Of a DNA stretch of 64,000 bases, positions 1-10,863 are shown piece by piece (positions within the stretch are counted from its first letter, which is position 1; every line of letters starts with the position of its first letter). Both the position numbers and the translations under genes were made by a program. The notes beneath the pieces were generated by a model that was not told where the DNA came from, made no database searches, and was given only the letters and a program-made list of their open reading frames with translations. The DNA is taken from contig NC_053497.1 in assembly GCF_905171775.1 (NCBI RefSeq), positions 34,660,764-34,724,763 of the forward strand, in the 5' to 3' direction. This DNA is from Rana temporaria (Eukaryota; Chordata; Amphibia; Anura; Ranidae).

Positions 1-1293
1 GTACTGCAGAGGTGATCCTGTGCTGTCCGTCCTGCGGGAGGAAGCCACTTGATGAAGGAGACCAGGGGAGGACCTGGTAAGGACCATGCAAGAGGCTGGT
101 ACCTTAGGAGAAGGCCTGGAAGCTTCATCAAAGGATGCACCATACACCAAGAGGTCTGACAGTGTCGCCTGTCAGGTCTAAAGGTTCTAGTGAGAAAAGC
201 TAAAGAGATCCGGTTGCTGAATCCTGTGGCAGAGGATTCCGGACCAAAATATCTCACCGAGAAAGGAAGGTCTGTGGCAGAGACTGTACTTTATTCCGTG
301 TGTCTTCCCAGCTGCTAGGCCAGTGAGAGGGACCTATCCGGCTGAGCAATACCCACTCTGGCTAGAGTGGCGACAAGAACTGTTTGCTGGAAACAGGAGT
401 GTTTCCTTACTTGTGACCTTGCACCTGAACCTACCTACCCTTCCACTCCTTACTCCTCTTTTCTACTAAAGTTCTCCAAAATAAACCCAAAGAGGTACAT
501 ATAGGTAGATTCATGTAGGGGCGCCTAACTTTAGGGCGGCCTAGCCTAGTCTTTTTAGGCTACACCGCCGTAAATTAGTTAGGCTAGTAGTGATTCTTAA
601 ACCACTTACCTGCTAATTTTCAGCGGTGTAGCCTAAAACGAGCGGGCGTAAGCGCGCCTAATTCAAATGACTTGGAGGGGGGCGTGTTGTATGGAAATGA
701 GGCTTGACCTCACATTTTTTGACACTGCGCATGCGCCGGGCGACAACATTTCCCAGTGCGCATTGCGGCTAAGTAGGCCGTACGGGCCTATTGATTTCGA
801 CGCGTATGTAAACAACGTAAATCACGATTCGCAGGACGACTTGCGCAAACGACACAAAAAATTCGAACCTCGCGGCGGGAACGGCGGCCATACTTAACAT
901 TGTTATTCCACCTCATAGGTGGAATAACTTTAGGCGGCCTATCGCGTACGCAAACAACGTTAATCGACTGCGGCGGGCTCGCGTTCGTTCGGGAATCGTC
1001 GTAAATGCTCATTTACATAATCTACGCCGGCCGCAATGGAAGCGCCACCTAGCGGTAAGCCAAAACATTGCAATCTAAGATAGGACGGCGCAAGCCGTCC
1101 TATCTTAGATATGTTTAAGTGTATCTCTGTTAGAGAATACACTTAAACATAGGTCGGCTTAGATTCAGAGTTAGGTCGGCTTATCTGTAGACATTGAAAT
1201 TCTTTGGACTCTCCTTTCACCCTGGACAGCGAGAATAGAGGTAACGTGCCACCCAAAATCTAAACCAGCAGCTCCTTCGGGGGTAGTGCTACA
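1..1293 (-). repeat. LTR-like repeat fragment, interrupted by a foldback
   Basis: Read on the minus strand, the fragment begins at 1293 with TGTAGCACTACCCC and runs off the window edge. It shares blocks in the same order with 23700-24112: the words CTGTGGCAGAGG, GAGCAATACCCACTC and AGAGGTAACGTGC. Its terminal block is also shared with the solo LTR at 54780. A family B foldback at about 504-1181 splits it. The TG start fits an LTR, but the far end is outside the window, so a non-LTR repeat is not excluded. Confidence 0.5.
504..1181. mobile_element. Family B foldback element (copy B1)
   Basis: The left end GGTAGATTCATGTAGGGGC matches family B termini. The body is CpG-rich, with repeated ACGT-type words and a CGCGCCTAATTCAAATG block that other copies carry as CGCGCCTAATTTAAATG. 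The related repeat at 23700-24112 lacks this insert, which supports insertion near 501 and 1182. The right border is approximate. No coding potential is seen. Confidence 0.6.
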
Positions 1294-1779
1294 CTATCGA
1301 GGGACATAAGGCCATGCTGTGTACTGAATGCTAAAGATTCATTCTTCTGGACAAATTGTGTGCCTGGGTATGCTTTTCCAATAAATTGCTATTAGAAGAA
1401 CACCAAGTACAAATGAAAACTTTCAAAGTTTTACAGTAAAGCTTTACAGATCCACAGTTTCATAGGGATACAAATGTGCAATCACATGAAAATTTATATG
1501 AGCAATATGGGTTCCCACTCTTGGAAGCAAGTCACTATAATAATGTCAACTGAAGGAATATGAAGTTATCTAGAAGGACAAATGGTAACACTACCCACCT
1601 ATACTGACACAGTAGTTTCACATAGCATCTGTACGGCTAAGGATATCCCACTCCAGGTGGGTCAACAGTCCTATAGATGGTGTCAGGTAAGGAGTATGAT
1701 GAGGCAGGAAAAATAAACCTGGACAACTAACTTAGAAACAGCTAGGGATATTACCAGAACATCAAGGAAGAAAGGGTAA
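1294..1779. other. No recognisable feature
   Basis: AT-rich non-coding sequence. I see no open frame with splice sites, no terminal repeats and no tandem structure. Confidence 0.5.
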
Positions 1780-2148
1780 TGCCGAGTACACACAAAATCG
1801 GAATTTCCGACAAGAAAAGTTCGATGTGAGCTTTAGGTTGGAAATTCCCGACCGTGTGTAGGCTCCATCTTACTTTTTCTGTCTGAATTTCCGACAGCAA
1901 AAATATGAGAGCTGGTTCTCAAATTTTCCGACGAGCAAGAAACCATGCATGCTCGTAATCAATTTGACGCATGCTCAGAATCATTGAACTTAATTTTTCT
2001 CGGCTCGTTGTAGTGTTGTACGTCACCGCGTTCTTGACAGTCGGAATTTTGTGTGACCGTGTGTATGCAACACAAGTTTGAGCCAAAATTCCGTCTGAAA
2101 ATAATCCACGGTTTTCTTGTCAGAATTTCTGATCATGTGTACGCGGCA
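1780..2148. mobile_element. Family A foldback (GAAATTTCC-type stem)
   Basis: Ends are TGCCGAGTACACAC and its inverse GTGTACGCGGCA, flanked by TAA on the left and TTA on the right. The interior is tiled with GGAATTTCCGACA words in both orientations, plus the family core GCATGCTC...TTGACGCATGC and GTTGTACGTCACCGCG. TWA-type 3-bp duplication is typical of PIF/Harbinger. There is no transposase, so it is non-autonomous. Confidence 0.8.
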
Positions 2149-2444
2149 TTAGACATTAAAGAAATGAAGGAAAGTGGGGAATGCCAAGGGGTGAGTTCTC
2201 AGGGAAGCCAGCTATCCTTGGGCGAGTTTCACATGAGACCCTGTAACGCAAGCAGCAGGGACCTGTCCCGGTCTTTCAGAAGGTAATGGTCCGCCCAAGG
2301 AGAACATGTTTTCTCCCTCATAGTATATGAGTGCATTAGATTTTCTTTTTATTATTATTATTATTTAATAAATGGAATTATACTATGGAAGGTTTTCTTT
2401 CTTTTTTCCATGTGCCTGCTAAATTATCCTTGGTTTATACTGTA

Positions 2445-3254
2445 CAGTAAAACCTTGGTTTGCGAGCATAATTTGTCCCAGAAACATGCTTGTAATCCAA
2501 AGCACTTGTATATCAAAACATTTTTTTTACAGGGTATAAAAGAGAAGAGAGGCGCCTCTAAGTGTAGCAATAAGTTGCTAAATGTTGTACCTTCATTAAA
2601 TGTAACCATACAGTATTGCTACACTGAGAGGCTCCTCTCTTCTTTTTTATACTCAGTTGTGACATGATGCTACTCTTATATCAAGACATCGCTTGTATAT
2701 CAATGCAAAATGTATTAAAACATTTTGCTTGTCTTGCAAAACACTCTCAAAACAAGTTACTCTAAGGCCCCGTACACACGAGGGGACATGTCCGATGAAA
2801 ACGGTCCGCAGACCGTTTTCATCGGACATGTCCGCTCGGAGATTTTTGTCTGATGGTTGTACACACCATCAAACAGAAATCCCCGCGGACAGGATACGCA
2901 GTGACGTGGCCGCGCCCTCGCCGCGACGATGACGCTGCGACGTGCGCGACCCTGGAAGGTCAATGCTTCCACGCATGCGTCGAATCACTTTGACGCATGC
3001 GAGGGCTTTCGGCCGAGCGGACATGTCCGGTAAGTCGTACAGACGACCGAACATGTCTGACGGACAGGCTTCCAGCGGACATGTTTCTTAGCATGCTAAG
3101 AAACATTTGTCCGCTGGAAACCTGTCCGATCCGCCGGAAAATTGTCCGGTCGCCCAAACACACGACCGAACATGTCCGCTGAAACTGGTCCGCGGACCAG
3201 TTTCAGCAGACATGTTCGGTCGTGTGTATGAGGCCTTAAACCAAGGTTTTACTG
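2445..3254. mobile_element. Mariner/Tc1-like MITE hosting a family A foldback
   Basis: Terminal inverted repeats CAGTAAAACCTTGGTTT and its inverse are bounded by TA at both sides, the target signature of Tc1/mariner. The interior has an AT-rich hairpin (GAGAGGCGCCTCT and GAGAGGCTCCTCTC). A family A element at 2766-3235 is nested near the right end. A related element is at 45150-45536. Confidence 0.7.
2766..3235. mobile_element. Family A foldback (GGACATGTCCG-type stem)
   Basis: Ends GGCCCCGTACACACG and CGTGTGTATGAGGCC are flanked by TAA/TTA. The body is made almost wholly of GGACATGTCCG and CGGTCCGCGGACCG palindromic words in alternating orientation. It keeps the core CACGCATGCGTCGAATC and GCAGTGACGTGG. 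It is inserted in the MITE at 2445-3254. It is CpG-rich and has no credible coding frame. Confidence 0.8.
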
Positions 3255-3303
3255 TATATAATTGGGGCTGCTCACATATTGGAGGAATTTACACCACGTC
3301 CAC

Positions 3304-3679
3304 TTAAAGGGGGTTGTAAAGCTTCGTGTTTTTTTACCTTAATGCATCCCCCGCCTTGAGGCGGCTCTTCATTGGATGATTGATAGCAGCGCAGCCATTG
3401 GCTCCGGCTGCTGTCAATCAAATCAACGTGCCAAGTGATACACTCAGTGTCTATGGCCGCCAACTGTATCACATGGGAGCACGCCCACAAGCTAACCCCC
3501 TTGGGAGAGCGCTTTCCAGAGGGGGGTTAGCTCTTGAGGGGAGGAGCCAAGAAAGCCGCTGAGGGACCCCAGAAGATGAGGATCGGGGCCACTCTGTGCA
3601 AAACGAACTGCACAGTGGAGGTAAGTATGACATGTTTGTTGTTTAAAAAAATAAAATAAAAACTTTACAACCCCTTTAA
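3304..3679. mobile_element. TTAA-flanked MITE (GGGGTTGTAAAG termini)
   Basis: TTAA at both sides encloses AGGGGGTTGTAAAG and its inverse CTTTACAACCCCT. TTAA targets with TTAAAGG-like starts are known for Kolobok/T2 MITEs of frogs; piggyBac also uses TTAA. Related copies are at 5213-5707 and about 6425-6787. Confidence 0.65.
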
Positions 3680-4634
3680 GTGCATTGGACAATTGAAACT
3701 GGCCACATTTGGAGAATAACAGAATACCAGGTGCTTGTTACACTCTTTTGCTAGTGCTAAGAGTCATATATCTCTGGTGAGTGCAGGAGAATATTGGGGG
3801 GTCACAAGAAGTAATTATTGAAGCACGAGCACAGATTTTAATCATGAGCATTTTTTTTATAATTTATTTGCACTTATGAGACACTGAGCACTTTATACAT
3901 GGACTTATGACATAGAAGCATTGTTTTTGGTTTAATAGTACTAATTATTTATGTATGATCTGTTGGAAGATTTTTGCAGTATATTTGGAGGTGGATGGTG
4001 CTGTGATTTCTATTGTCAATGTATGGCCATTATTGTCAAAAGTAATGTTCAGTTAAAGCTGGAGTCCAGTTGACTAAATCAGTGTTTCTCAACCGGGGTT
4101 CTGCAACACCTTGGGGTGCCATTTGGGTTGCAGTCCACCCAATAAGACTGGCACACCTCTAACAGTGTAGCGCAAGCCGTCAGGGACTCTTTCCGTGCTG
4201 CCCCCCCCTGCAAAGTGCTGTCCTAGGCCTGGGCCTTATTGGCCTAGGCCAGGATACAGCGCCGCCTGGGGTGCCAACAGCACAAGATCCAGTTTTCCCT
4301 GGATTAGTGCCATTAGTTGTCATGATGCAGGAAGGCTGGCCACCAGCACCATAACACCCAATAATGCTCTAGGGCAGTATACACAACAGCTAGCCTCATG
4401 ATATTGATCCAGGGCAGTAGCATACTTGGCTGTCCCCAGCATTCAGGAGAAGACATAAATCTGCCTCCTCTAGACCCGAAGCACCTCCTGCCCTCAGAAG
4501 CATTGCTGGAGCCAAAAAGGTAGTGCTCTGATGTGAAGAGGGGACTATGTGACTGTGGGCTCTGTGTTGGAACTCGGGGGGACTCTGAAGTGATGAGGTG
4601 ATGGGGGAAACTGATGTGATGGGTGGTATTCTGA
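3680..4634. other. Mostly unassigned; hAT-like left end at 4080
   Basis: No gene is seen. At 4080 the sequence CAGTGTTTCTCAACC begins, a hAT-style terminus; its inverse closes a fragment at 44993. No matching right end is close, so this copy is truncated or decayed. Confidence 0.35.
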
Positions 4635-5089
4635 CTCCGATTGTTGTTTCCAACGGAAAAACTGACGGAAAAAGGGAAAAAATTCCTAATGGAAAAAACA
4701 TTTGTCTGTATGGAATTCCGAGGGGAAAAAAACATGCATGCTCGGAAACAATTTGACGCATGCTCGAAAGCATTGAACTTTTTTTCCCCGCCTCATCGTA
4801 GTGTTGTACGTCACCGCGTTCTTAACGCTCGAAAGTTCAGAGAACTTTTGTGTGACGTTGTGTGTATGCAAGACAAGCTTGAGCGGAATTCCGGCGGAAA
4901 AAACATGCAACTTTTTTCCGACAGGAAATCCGGTCGTGTGTACGGGGCAGCTCTCTCTCTTTTTCCGGCAGTTTTTCCGTTGGAAAAAGTCTGATGGAGC
5001 ATACACACGGTCGGGATTCCCGACCAAAAGCTCTCATCTGACTTTTTCAGACAGGAAAACCGATCGTGTGTACGGGCATCAGGGTTTCA
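4635..5089. mobile_element. Family A foldback, left end degraded
   Basis: The right end reads CGATCGTGTGTACGGGCA. The body carries GGAATTCCG and TTTTTCCG words in both orientations, with CATGCATGCTCGG, TTGACGCATGC and GTTGTACGTCACCGCG. The canonical TGCC..GTACACAC left end is not visible. The several overlapping open frames are products of the palindrome. Confidence 0.7.
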
Positions 5090-5212
5090 CTGCCGAACCG
5101 TAACTTATTTTTTGCCCTTCATGTCCTGGTGACAACTGTTCCATCTATTTCTCATTCTGGTGTCAGGGAAAGTTCCACCAAAAGGTTTGCAGAAACTAAA
5201 ACCTGACAGATT

Positions 5213-5707
5213 TTAAAATGGTTGTAAACCTCTGAAATGAAAAATGAACAAAGCGTATGCTTCTATAGTGTGTGCTTGCCTCAATCCAAAGCACCTAGTG
5301 TGATTTCTGTCTGCTCTGTCCTTCCCCTGTTATCTGCATGAGTCACTTCTGATTGTTTATTCCGACACCCATCTTAGGGGATGGCCCTGCCTCCTCTCCA
5401 GCCCACAGAAGGTGATTGACAGCCTCAGCTGTAGATGTTTCCCTATGAGACTGTGTAGAGGGGGGTGTGTTCCTTGTCACACTCAGGTCTCAGATTACAC
5501 TTAGCCCTCTGATTTATGCTGTACAGTGTGTGATGCCAGATCCTCACCCCCTGCCTGCTAGAGCTCAGAAACACTGTGTAAAATGTGTGCTTTAGGAGGC
5601 TGTAGAGCAGAGAAAGTTGCAGATAAACAAGTACAACTTATGTAGGAGGATTTGTTTAATCTCTGTGTATCACCTGACATATATGTAAGGGTTTACAACC
5701 ACTTTAG
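5213..5707. mobile_element. TTAA-flanked MITE (GGTTGTAAACC termini)
   Basis: TTAA followed by AATGGTTGTAAACC, and GGTTTACAACCACT followed by TTAG, form terminal inverted repeats. Same family as 3304-3679. Non-coding. Confidence 0.6.
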
Positions 5708-6146
5708 CCCTTACACACTCTATCTAAAATGATGCTGACAGTGTTTCTGTTATGGAGAAAGAAATAATTACAGAAGGGCTGAAAGCATTATTTTTCCTGG
5801 GAAAAAATGCTTTAAGCTCCCTTCAGTACTGGCCATTTATATGAGAGACTAGGCACCTGCTCATGTCATTTTGCTGAAAGGGACAATCAAAGCTTAGATT
5901 GGCTAACCCAACCCTTCACCAGAGATCATGTGACCAAGTACCTAGACCTGCACACTTGTGGTCAACACTGGAGGGAACCCGGAACAACATTTTCTCCAGG
6001 AAAAGTATTTCAGCCATTATGTTATTCATGACTTATTCATCCCAGGGAGACTAATGTTAACATTTTAGGACAGGCTGCACGTTTGTCTGTACAGAACTAT
6101 TAGTCGCTGATCTGAAATACAGTATCATCAAGAAATGCACACTCAC
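5708..6146. other. No recognisable feature
   Basis: Apart from lying just downstream (minus sense) of the exon at 6147-6343, I see nothing here. Confidence 0.4.
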
Positions 6147-6343
6147 CACTATTCTGGATCTGCCTGTGAATATTAAATTCTCCTTTCGGGGTGCGTATAG
6201 CATTGGGGGTCCGCGGTCTCCCTTTCTCATTCTCTTTGGCTGTTTGAGTCTTCTGTGTTTCCAAATGTTTTGTAAGTAAAGTGGTCATCTTATCCTTTGC
6301 TGCAAACCCCTTCCTCTGCAGAATGGACTTCAGCTCATGCACC
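6147..6343 (-). CDS. Candidate internal exon, Lys-rich protein segment
   Basis: On the minus strand a pyrimidine-rich tract ends TTTTCTCAG at 6344, and a donor GTGAGTGT begins at 6146. The 197-bp exon has one leading base, 65 codons and one trailing base. The encoded segment starts VHELKSILQRKG and continues Lys/Gln-rich through GRPRTPNAIRTPKGEF; it is hydrophilic, with no Cys. I do not recognise the protein. Its leading single base is compatible with the two trailing bases of the exon at 28311-28698, so it could be the next exon of that gene about 22 kb downstream. It is unlike known LTBP linkers, so it may belong to another minus-strand gene. Splice signals and a clean frame make a real exon likely. 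Confidence 0.6.
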
Positions 6344-6424
6344 CTGAGAAAATCAGTACCAACAATTAATATACATTTAATAATTCAACATTATAATTTT
6401 TTCATTTTTCATTTTTTAAATTGC

Positions 6425-6787
6425 TTAAAGGGGTTGTAAAGACAAAAATATTTTCCTCTTAAATTAAAGTCTGACAGTAGCTGATAAAGTAAAAAGTAAT
6501 GTTTTGCATTATAACTAGTTTGATATCTGTTGAAATCGAGCTGTTTTATTCACCTCCATCACTCCTAAATCATTATTCTCACTGACTTCCTGGTTTGCGG
6601 TGCGCATTCATTCTTGCTACATCACGGCCTAATGGGAACTACAGTTCCCATTAGGCTTAGCCTCCATGCCTGTGAGGGATAAGAGAGCATCTTCACGCAG
6701 GGCTGTAGTCATAGGGAGGGGGTGAGCACATGACTGGTGTAAAGCTGATGTCCCGACTACAAACCCAGTACCCGTGCCCCCACTTAA
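6425..6787. mobile_element. Probable TTAA MITE (GGGGTTGTAAAG left end)
   Basis: TTAA then AGGGGTTGTAAAG matches the left terminus of 3304-3679. A right end near CCCCACTTAA at about 6787 is plausible but degraded. Confidence 0.4.
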
Positions 6788-6814
6788 CCTAGGTAAAGAC
6801 AAACTACTTCTTGG

Positions 6815-7340
6815 TTAAAGCGGGAGTTCACCCATTTATAAAAAAAAAAATTTTCTCCCCTTAGATTCCTGCTCGTTTTGTCTAGGGGAATCGGCTATTT
6901 GTATTAAAATATGAGCAGTACTTACCCGTTTTCGAGCTGCATCTTCTTCTGTCGCTTCCGGGTATGGGTCTTCGGGAGCGGGCGTTCCTTCTTGATTGAC
7001 AGCCTTCCGAGAGGCTTCCGACGGTCGCATCCATCACGTCACTCGTAGCCGAAAGAAGCCGAACGTCGGTGCGGCTCTATACTGCGCCTGCGCACCGACG
7101 TTCGGCTTCTTTCGGAAAATCGTGACGCGATGGATGCGACCGTCGGAAGCCTCTCGGAAGACTGTCAATCAAGAAGGAACACCCATTCCCGAAGCCCATA
7201 CCCGGAAGCGACGGAGAGGATGCATCTCGTAAACGGGTAAGTACTGCACATATTTTAAAATAAATAGCCGATTCCCCTAGTAAAAACGAGCAGGAATCTA
7301 AGGGGGAAAAGTGCCCTCTAAGGGTGAACCCCCGCTTTAA
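6815..7340. mobile_element. Long inverted-repeat TTAA element (family D)
   Basis: TTAA flanks AGCGGGAGTTCACCC and its inverse GGGTGAACCCCCGCT. The arms are near-complementary for over 200 bp (GACCGTCGGAAGCCTCTCGG against its inverse), meeting around a GCGCCTGCGCACCGACG centre. Related copies are at 25857-26387 and 33153-33694. TTAA targets suggest Kolobok or piggyBac mobilisation. Confidence 0.8.
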
Positions 7341-7356
7341 GAGGCCAGCCGGCCAC

Positions 7357-7362
7357 TTTATT
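7357..7362 (-). terminator. Possible polyadenylation signal of the Ngaro element
   Basis: AATAAA on the minus strand, near the estimated 3' end of the element and after AT-rich sequence. Position is consistent; function is inferred. Confidence 0.3.
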
Positions 7363-7734
7363 ATTACAAATATCAAACAATAAAACTCTTTAAATATATA
7401 AATTTATATATATATAAAACAACAACCAATATATATATATACACCATAACAACCCACAACTTTACAACTGCTGTCTTATTTTAGGTGAGCGAAGGAAATA
7501 TGACAACTACCCCATCGGCTGCACTAACACCACCCTGGCCCCTAGCCGTGTTCCCACAAGCTCAGGGACGAGCTGTTGCTTCGTACCACTGCAGCCCGAT
7601 GTTATATTGTAGCCCACTATTTACGACTAGGGAGGGTACCCATACCTAGATAGGTCCAACCCATCCCATGTCATAAACCGACTTCCTCCACTCTACCACC
7701 AAGACCCATGCCACAGACTCCCACTCGTGACGCC

Positions 7735-8442
7735 TCACGCGTGGGAGGCCCGCCACAAACGCAAGGCTCGCTGCAACCCTTCCTGGAGCCCCAGGACCCA
7801 CATGTCAATCCCTATGGCTGAAAGATGGACGCCATACGCCCTCAGGAACAATGCGGCGTCCCCCTCCAGCTCGTGGTGACGAATCACCAGGCCCCCATTC
7901 CGCACCACAAACTGCCCCACTGCTCTATTGACCTTAATCCTGGTCTTGTTGACTCGCTCCACTGACCGCGCCCCTCTCCAAGCCGTCCTGCCCACTATGT
8001 CGGACCACACCACTATTGTGTCAGGGAAGGCAGATCTCAATCTCATGAAGTCCCACTTGATGTCCCTTACCAATTCCCTAGCCGCCCTGAGACATAAATC
8101 GTTTCCCCCGACATGCAGAAGAAGCACGTCCGGAGGCCTGTGCAGTCTGGCATATCTCTGGACCTCGGGAAGAACCCGAGACCACAACATGCCCGGGATC
8201 CCAATCCAATGCAACTCAGCCACCTCCTCACAGAAACCCAACTGCTTCCCGTTCCTCCTGACCATGGCCCGCTTTGCTCCCCAATGGACATATGAATGCC
8301 CCAGGATCCACATCAAACATGGCGGACCTGCAAAACAAAGAAAAAAGGGGGGGGGACATAGACACGTATCCATCACCGAACACCCTATCCCCAACACGAC
8401 ACCCCAGAACGTGAACAAACACCAACAGCAGGAAACATGCAC
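7735..8442 (-). CDS. Ngaro SGNH-hydrolase-like protein
   Basis: About 235 codons. SGNH/GDSL blocks are visible: block I ILGHSY with the presumed nucleophile Ser50, block III HVGGNDL with Asn114, and a block V-like YGVHLS with His206. The Asp usually three residues before that His is Tyr203 here (TAT codon, one base from GAT), so esterase activity may be lost. Vertebrate Ngaro elements carry such a hydrolase downstream of the recombinase; its role in transposition is unclear. The homology really begins near residue 43. Upstream lies a strong splice-acceptor-like tract at 8328-8349, so the first 40 residues are probably not translated as drawn and the domain may be on a spliced exon. Confidence 0.75.
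   Translation of the reverse strand: MHVSCCWCLFTFWGVVLGIGCSVMDTCLCPPPFFLCFAGPPCLMWILGHSYVHWGAKRAMVRRNGKQLGFCEEVAELHWIGIPGMLWSRVLPEVQRYARLHRPPDVLLLHVGGNDLCLRAARELVRDIKWDFMRLRSAFPDTIVVWSDIVGRTAWRGARSVERVNKTRIKVNRAVGQFVVRNGGLVIRHHELEGDAALFLRAYGVHLSAIGIDMWVLGLQEGLQRALRLWRASHA
8328..8349 (-). promoter_or_regulatory. Splice-acceptor-like tract before the hydrolase
   Basis: On the minus strand a run of C then T bases ends TTTGTTTTGCAG, directly before GTCCGCC, where the hydrolase homology starts. No strong donor such as GTAAGT is visible near the recombinase stop, so use of the site is unproven. Confidence 0.4.
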
Positions 8443-8469
8443 CCCCAGGCGACCCGCCCCGCAACAACC

Positions 8470-10863
8470 TTAAAGCAAATGAGGGCGAACGTAGAGTCGG
8501 AACCTCTGGGACTCCCAGCGACCAATGCGTTGCAGAATCTGGTCGCTGACCCCCCACCTTGCCGCCTCCGTGGCCGCCCCAATCCTAAAAGAATGTGAGG
8601 AGTACTCGCGCTCCGAGAAACCACCCAACGACAGACACCTCCGAAACACGGACACAAACTGGTAACGCGACAAGGGCGCTCCATTTTCATGTACTAATAG
8701 CGCAGCCCCCCCAGGAGGCCGGATCCCCAGCCAATCCCGCAGGACCAAGACCGGACAGACGTCCAACCTAGTGATGGCCCCCAGAACCACTTTCACCCCC
8801 CTGCCCAGCTGATCCGTCTTGGACCGGCGGATGATTAATTCAGCCGAGTCCACACCCACCGCCACATCCGCCAGGGCCAAGCCCCCGGCCACCAACTTCG
8901 ACGGACTAACCAGCTCGCCGATCCGCAGTGCACCGAAAAAGGCTAGCACAAAAGCAGCCCGGAACAATCTCGCCTCGAACGCCGAAGAACAAACCCGTGG
9001 TAACGAACCCACCAGAACCCCCAACATGCTCAACGACACGGGCCGGCGCGAGTCCGGCCCGCACCTACCCCTCCTGTAACCCCTCAACGCCTTACGCACA
9101 ATAAAGGCCTTGGTTACGTCCCGTACCCCCCAGAGCTGGAACAAGAAAGCAAGCCCCGCCATTTTTCGATTTACCGAAGTAACCGACACCCCGTCCTCGC
9201 AGTTCTTCCCCACGAAATACAGCAAGAGATGTAACCTGTCTTCATCGGTGGAGCAACCACCGACGCTACTCACCAAATCAGACCACTCACGCCACACCCT
9301 CTCATATGCTCGCCACGTGGAATCCGCCACCGAGAGCCGTACCAGTAACATCACGGTGTCAAGACAAGGTCCCACAAGTGCTTGGGGCACGCGACGCCCA
9401 CCGGATCCGCTCCCGGAGCCAACTGTCGGAAACCTCTCCCACTGTAAACGAGAAAGCGCATCAGCCACCTCGTTCTCCACCCCAGGAATGTGCACAGCCG
9501 ACACAAAAACATTTAAACGCAGACACAGCAACACCATGTACCGCAACAAACGTACGACCGGCAAAGAGGACGCCGTCAAAGAATTAACGGCCTGCACAAC
9601 CCCCAGGTTGTCACAGTGAAAACGAACCCGCCGGTTCCTGAGCTCCACCCCCCACAGCTCCAGAGCAAGTACTATCGGAAACAACTCCAATAACATCAAG
9701 TTCCGGATGAGGGGAGACTCAGCCAGTTCTGCCGGCCAGCGGTCCGCGCACCACCTACCTCCGAAAAAGGCCGCAAAGCCAACTGACCCGGCCGCATCCG
9801 TGAACAACTCAAGTTCGGCCGCGCGAACCGCCGGACGCAACCAAAAGGACCTGCCATTGTAATGTTCCAGAAAGGAATCCCAGACCTGCAAGTCCGCCCG
9901 ATGATCCTGGTTCAAACGGACGAAATGGTGCGGCGCCTTCACCCCCGCCGTCGCGGCCGCCAGCCTCCTGCAAAAAACCCTCCCCATGGGCATAATTCTG
10001 CAGGCAAAGTTGAGCTTGCCCAGCAGCGATTGCAAATCACGCAACTGAATTTTTGGCCGGCGAGCAGCTGAGGCCACCGACGCCCGAAGGTCCAGCAGCT
10101 TGTCACTGGGCAGGCGGCATTCCATCCGCTCCGAGTCGATGACAATGCCCAAAAATTTCAGCACCGTGACCGGACCTTCCGTCTTATCCTGAGCCAATGG
10201 GACCCCAAAAACCCGGAAGACATGTTGCAAGGTAGACAACAAGATGAGACAAGTCCGCTCACCCGGCCGACCGATCACCAAAAAGTCATCAAGATAGTGG
10301 AGCACCGAAGGGAGCCCAGACAAGTCCTTGACGACCCACTCCAAAAAGGAGCTGAACATTTCGAAGTAGGAACATGAAATAGCGCAACCCATCGGAAGGC
10401 ACCGGTCCGCAAAGTATTGTCCCTCCCAACGACAGCCCAGCAACCTGACGCTGTCCGGATGCACCGGGAGGAGACGGAACGCCGACTCGACGTCGGTCTT
10501 TGCCAAAAGCGACCCCCTCCCGAAAGCCTGGACCCACCGCACCGCCTCATCGAAAGAGGCATACGAAACGGTACAAAGGGCCGGATCAATAGCGTCGTTC
10601 ACCGACCCCCCCTTTGGATGGGACAAATGGTGAATAAGCCTGAATTGATTCGGCTCCCTCTTGGGCACGACGCCCAATGGGGAGACCACCAAATCCTTCA
10701 CCGGCGGTTCAGAAAAGGGCCCGGCCATCCTGCCCAACGCCACCTCCTTACGCAACTTACCTGCCACCACTTCCGGATGCTCATGAGTCGACTTCAGATT
10801 GGCCGGGACAGGGGGGACTGAGGCAATCGAGCTCTGCGGCCGACGATGACGAGGAGGAAGCAC
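8470..10863 (-). CDS. Ngaro Pol: reverse transcriptase, RNase H and tyrosine recombinase
   Basis: A 797-residue uninterrupted frame. The reverse transcriptase (about residues 50-290) has TDVESAFR with Asp124 and the catalytic YLDD at 190-193. RNase H (about 350-475) has ELFTDAAG with Asp356, Glu393, HCDN with Asp418 and VADALSR with Asp468. The C-terminal tyrosine recombinase (about 510-797) keeps ALRIGEL with Arg647, a SKTD lysine at 682, HSFR with His757 and Arg760, a GRW box, and the nucleophile Tyr791 in FRLYVRP. All expected catalytic residues appear present. The enzyme would copy element RNA and insert a circular DNA by recombination. The frame starts inside the end of the gag-like frame (83-bp overlap), so Pol may begin by re-initiation or frameshift. 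The YLDDFLVIG and HSFRIG words favour Ngaro/DIRS over LTR elements. Confidence 0.9.
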   Translation of the reverse strand: MLPPRHRRPQSSIASVPPVPANLKSTHEHPEVVAGKLRKEVALGRMAGPFSEPPVKDLVVSPLGVVPKREPNQFRLIHHLSHPKGGSVNDAIDPALCTVSYASFDEAVRWVQAFGRGSLLAKTDVESAFRLLPVHPDSVRLLGCRWEGQYFADRCLPMGCAISCSYFEMFSSFLEWVVKDLSGLPSVLHYLDDFLVIGRPGERTCLILLSTLQHVFRVFGVPLAQDKTEGPVTVLKFLGIVIDSERMECRLPSDKLLDLRASVASAARRPKIQLRDLQSLLGKLNFACRIMPMGRVFCRRLAAATAGVKAPHHFVRLNQDHRADLQVWDSFLEHYNGRSFWLRPAVRAAELELFTDAAGSVGFAAFFGGRWCADRWPAELAESPLIRNLMLLELFPIVLALELWGVELRNRRVRFHCDNLGVVQAVNSLTASSLPVVRLLRYMVLLCLRLNVFVSAVHIPGVENEVADALSRLQWERFPTVGSGSGSGGRRVPQALVGPCLDTVMLLVRLSVADSTWRAYERVWREWSDLVSSVGGCSTDEDRLHLLLYFVGKNCEDGVSVTSVNRKMAGLAFLFQLWGVRDVTKAFIVRKALRGYRRGRCGPDSRRPVSLSMLGVLVGSLPRVCSSAFEARLFRAAFVLAFFGALRIGELVSPSKLVAGGLALADVAVGVDSAELIIRRSKTDQLGRGVKVVLGAITRLDVCPVLVLRDWLGIRPPGGAALLVHENGAPLSRYQFVSVFRRCLSLGGFSEREYSSHSFRIGAATEAARWGVSDQILQRIGRWESQRFRLYVRPHLL

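Noticed and set aside
4313..5103. Overlapping frames of 100-140 codons
   Set aside because: 4641-5103 lies in a palindromic foldback, so frames mirror each other; 4313-4735 lacks splice sites or domains.
7345..7735. Split direct repeats expected for Ngaro
   Set aside because: I compared this end with 12820-13100 by eye and found no matching repeat, so none is annotated.
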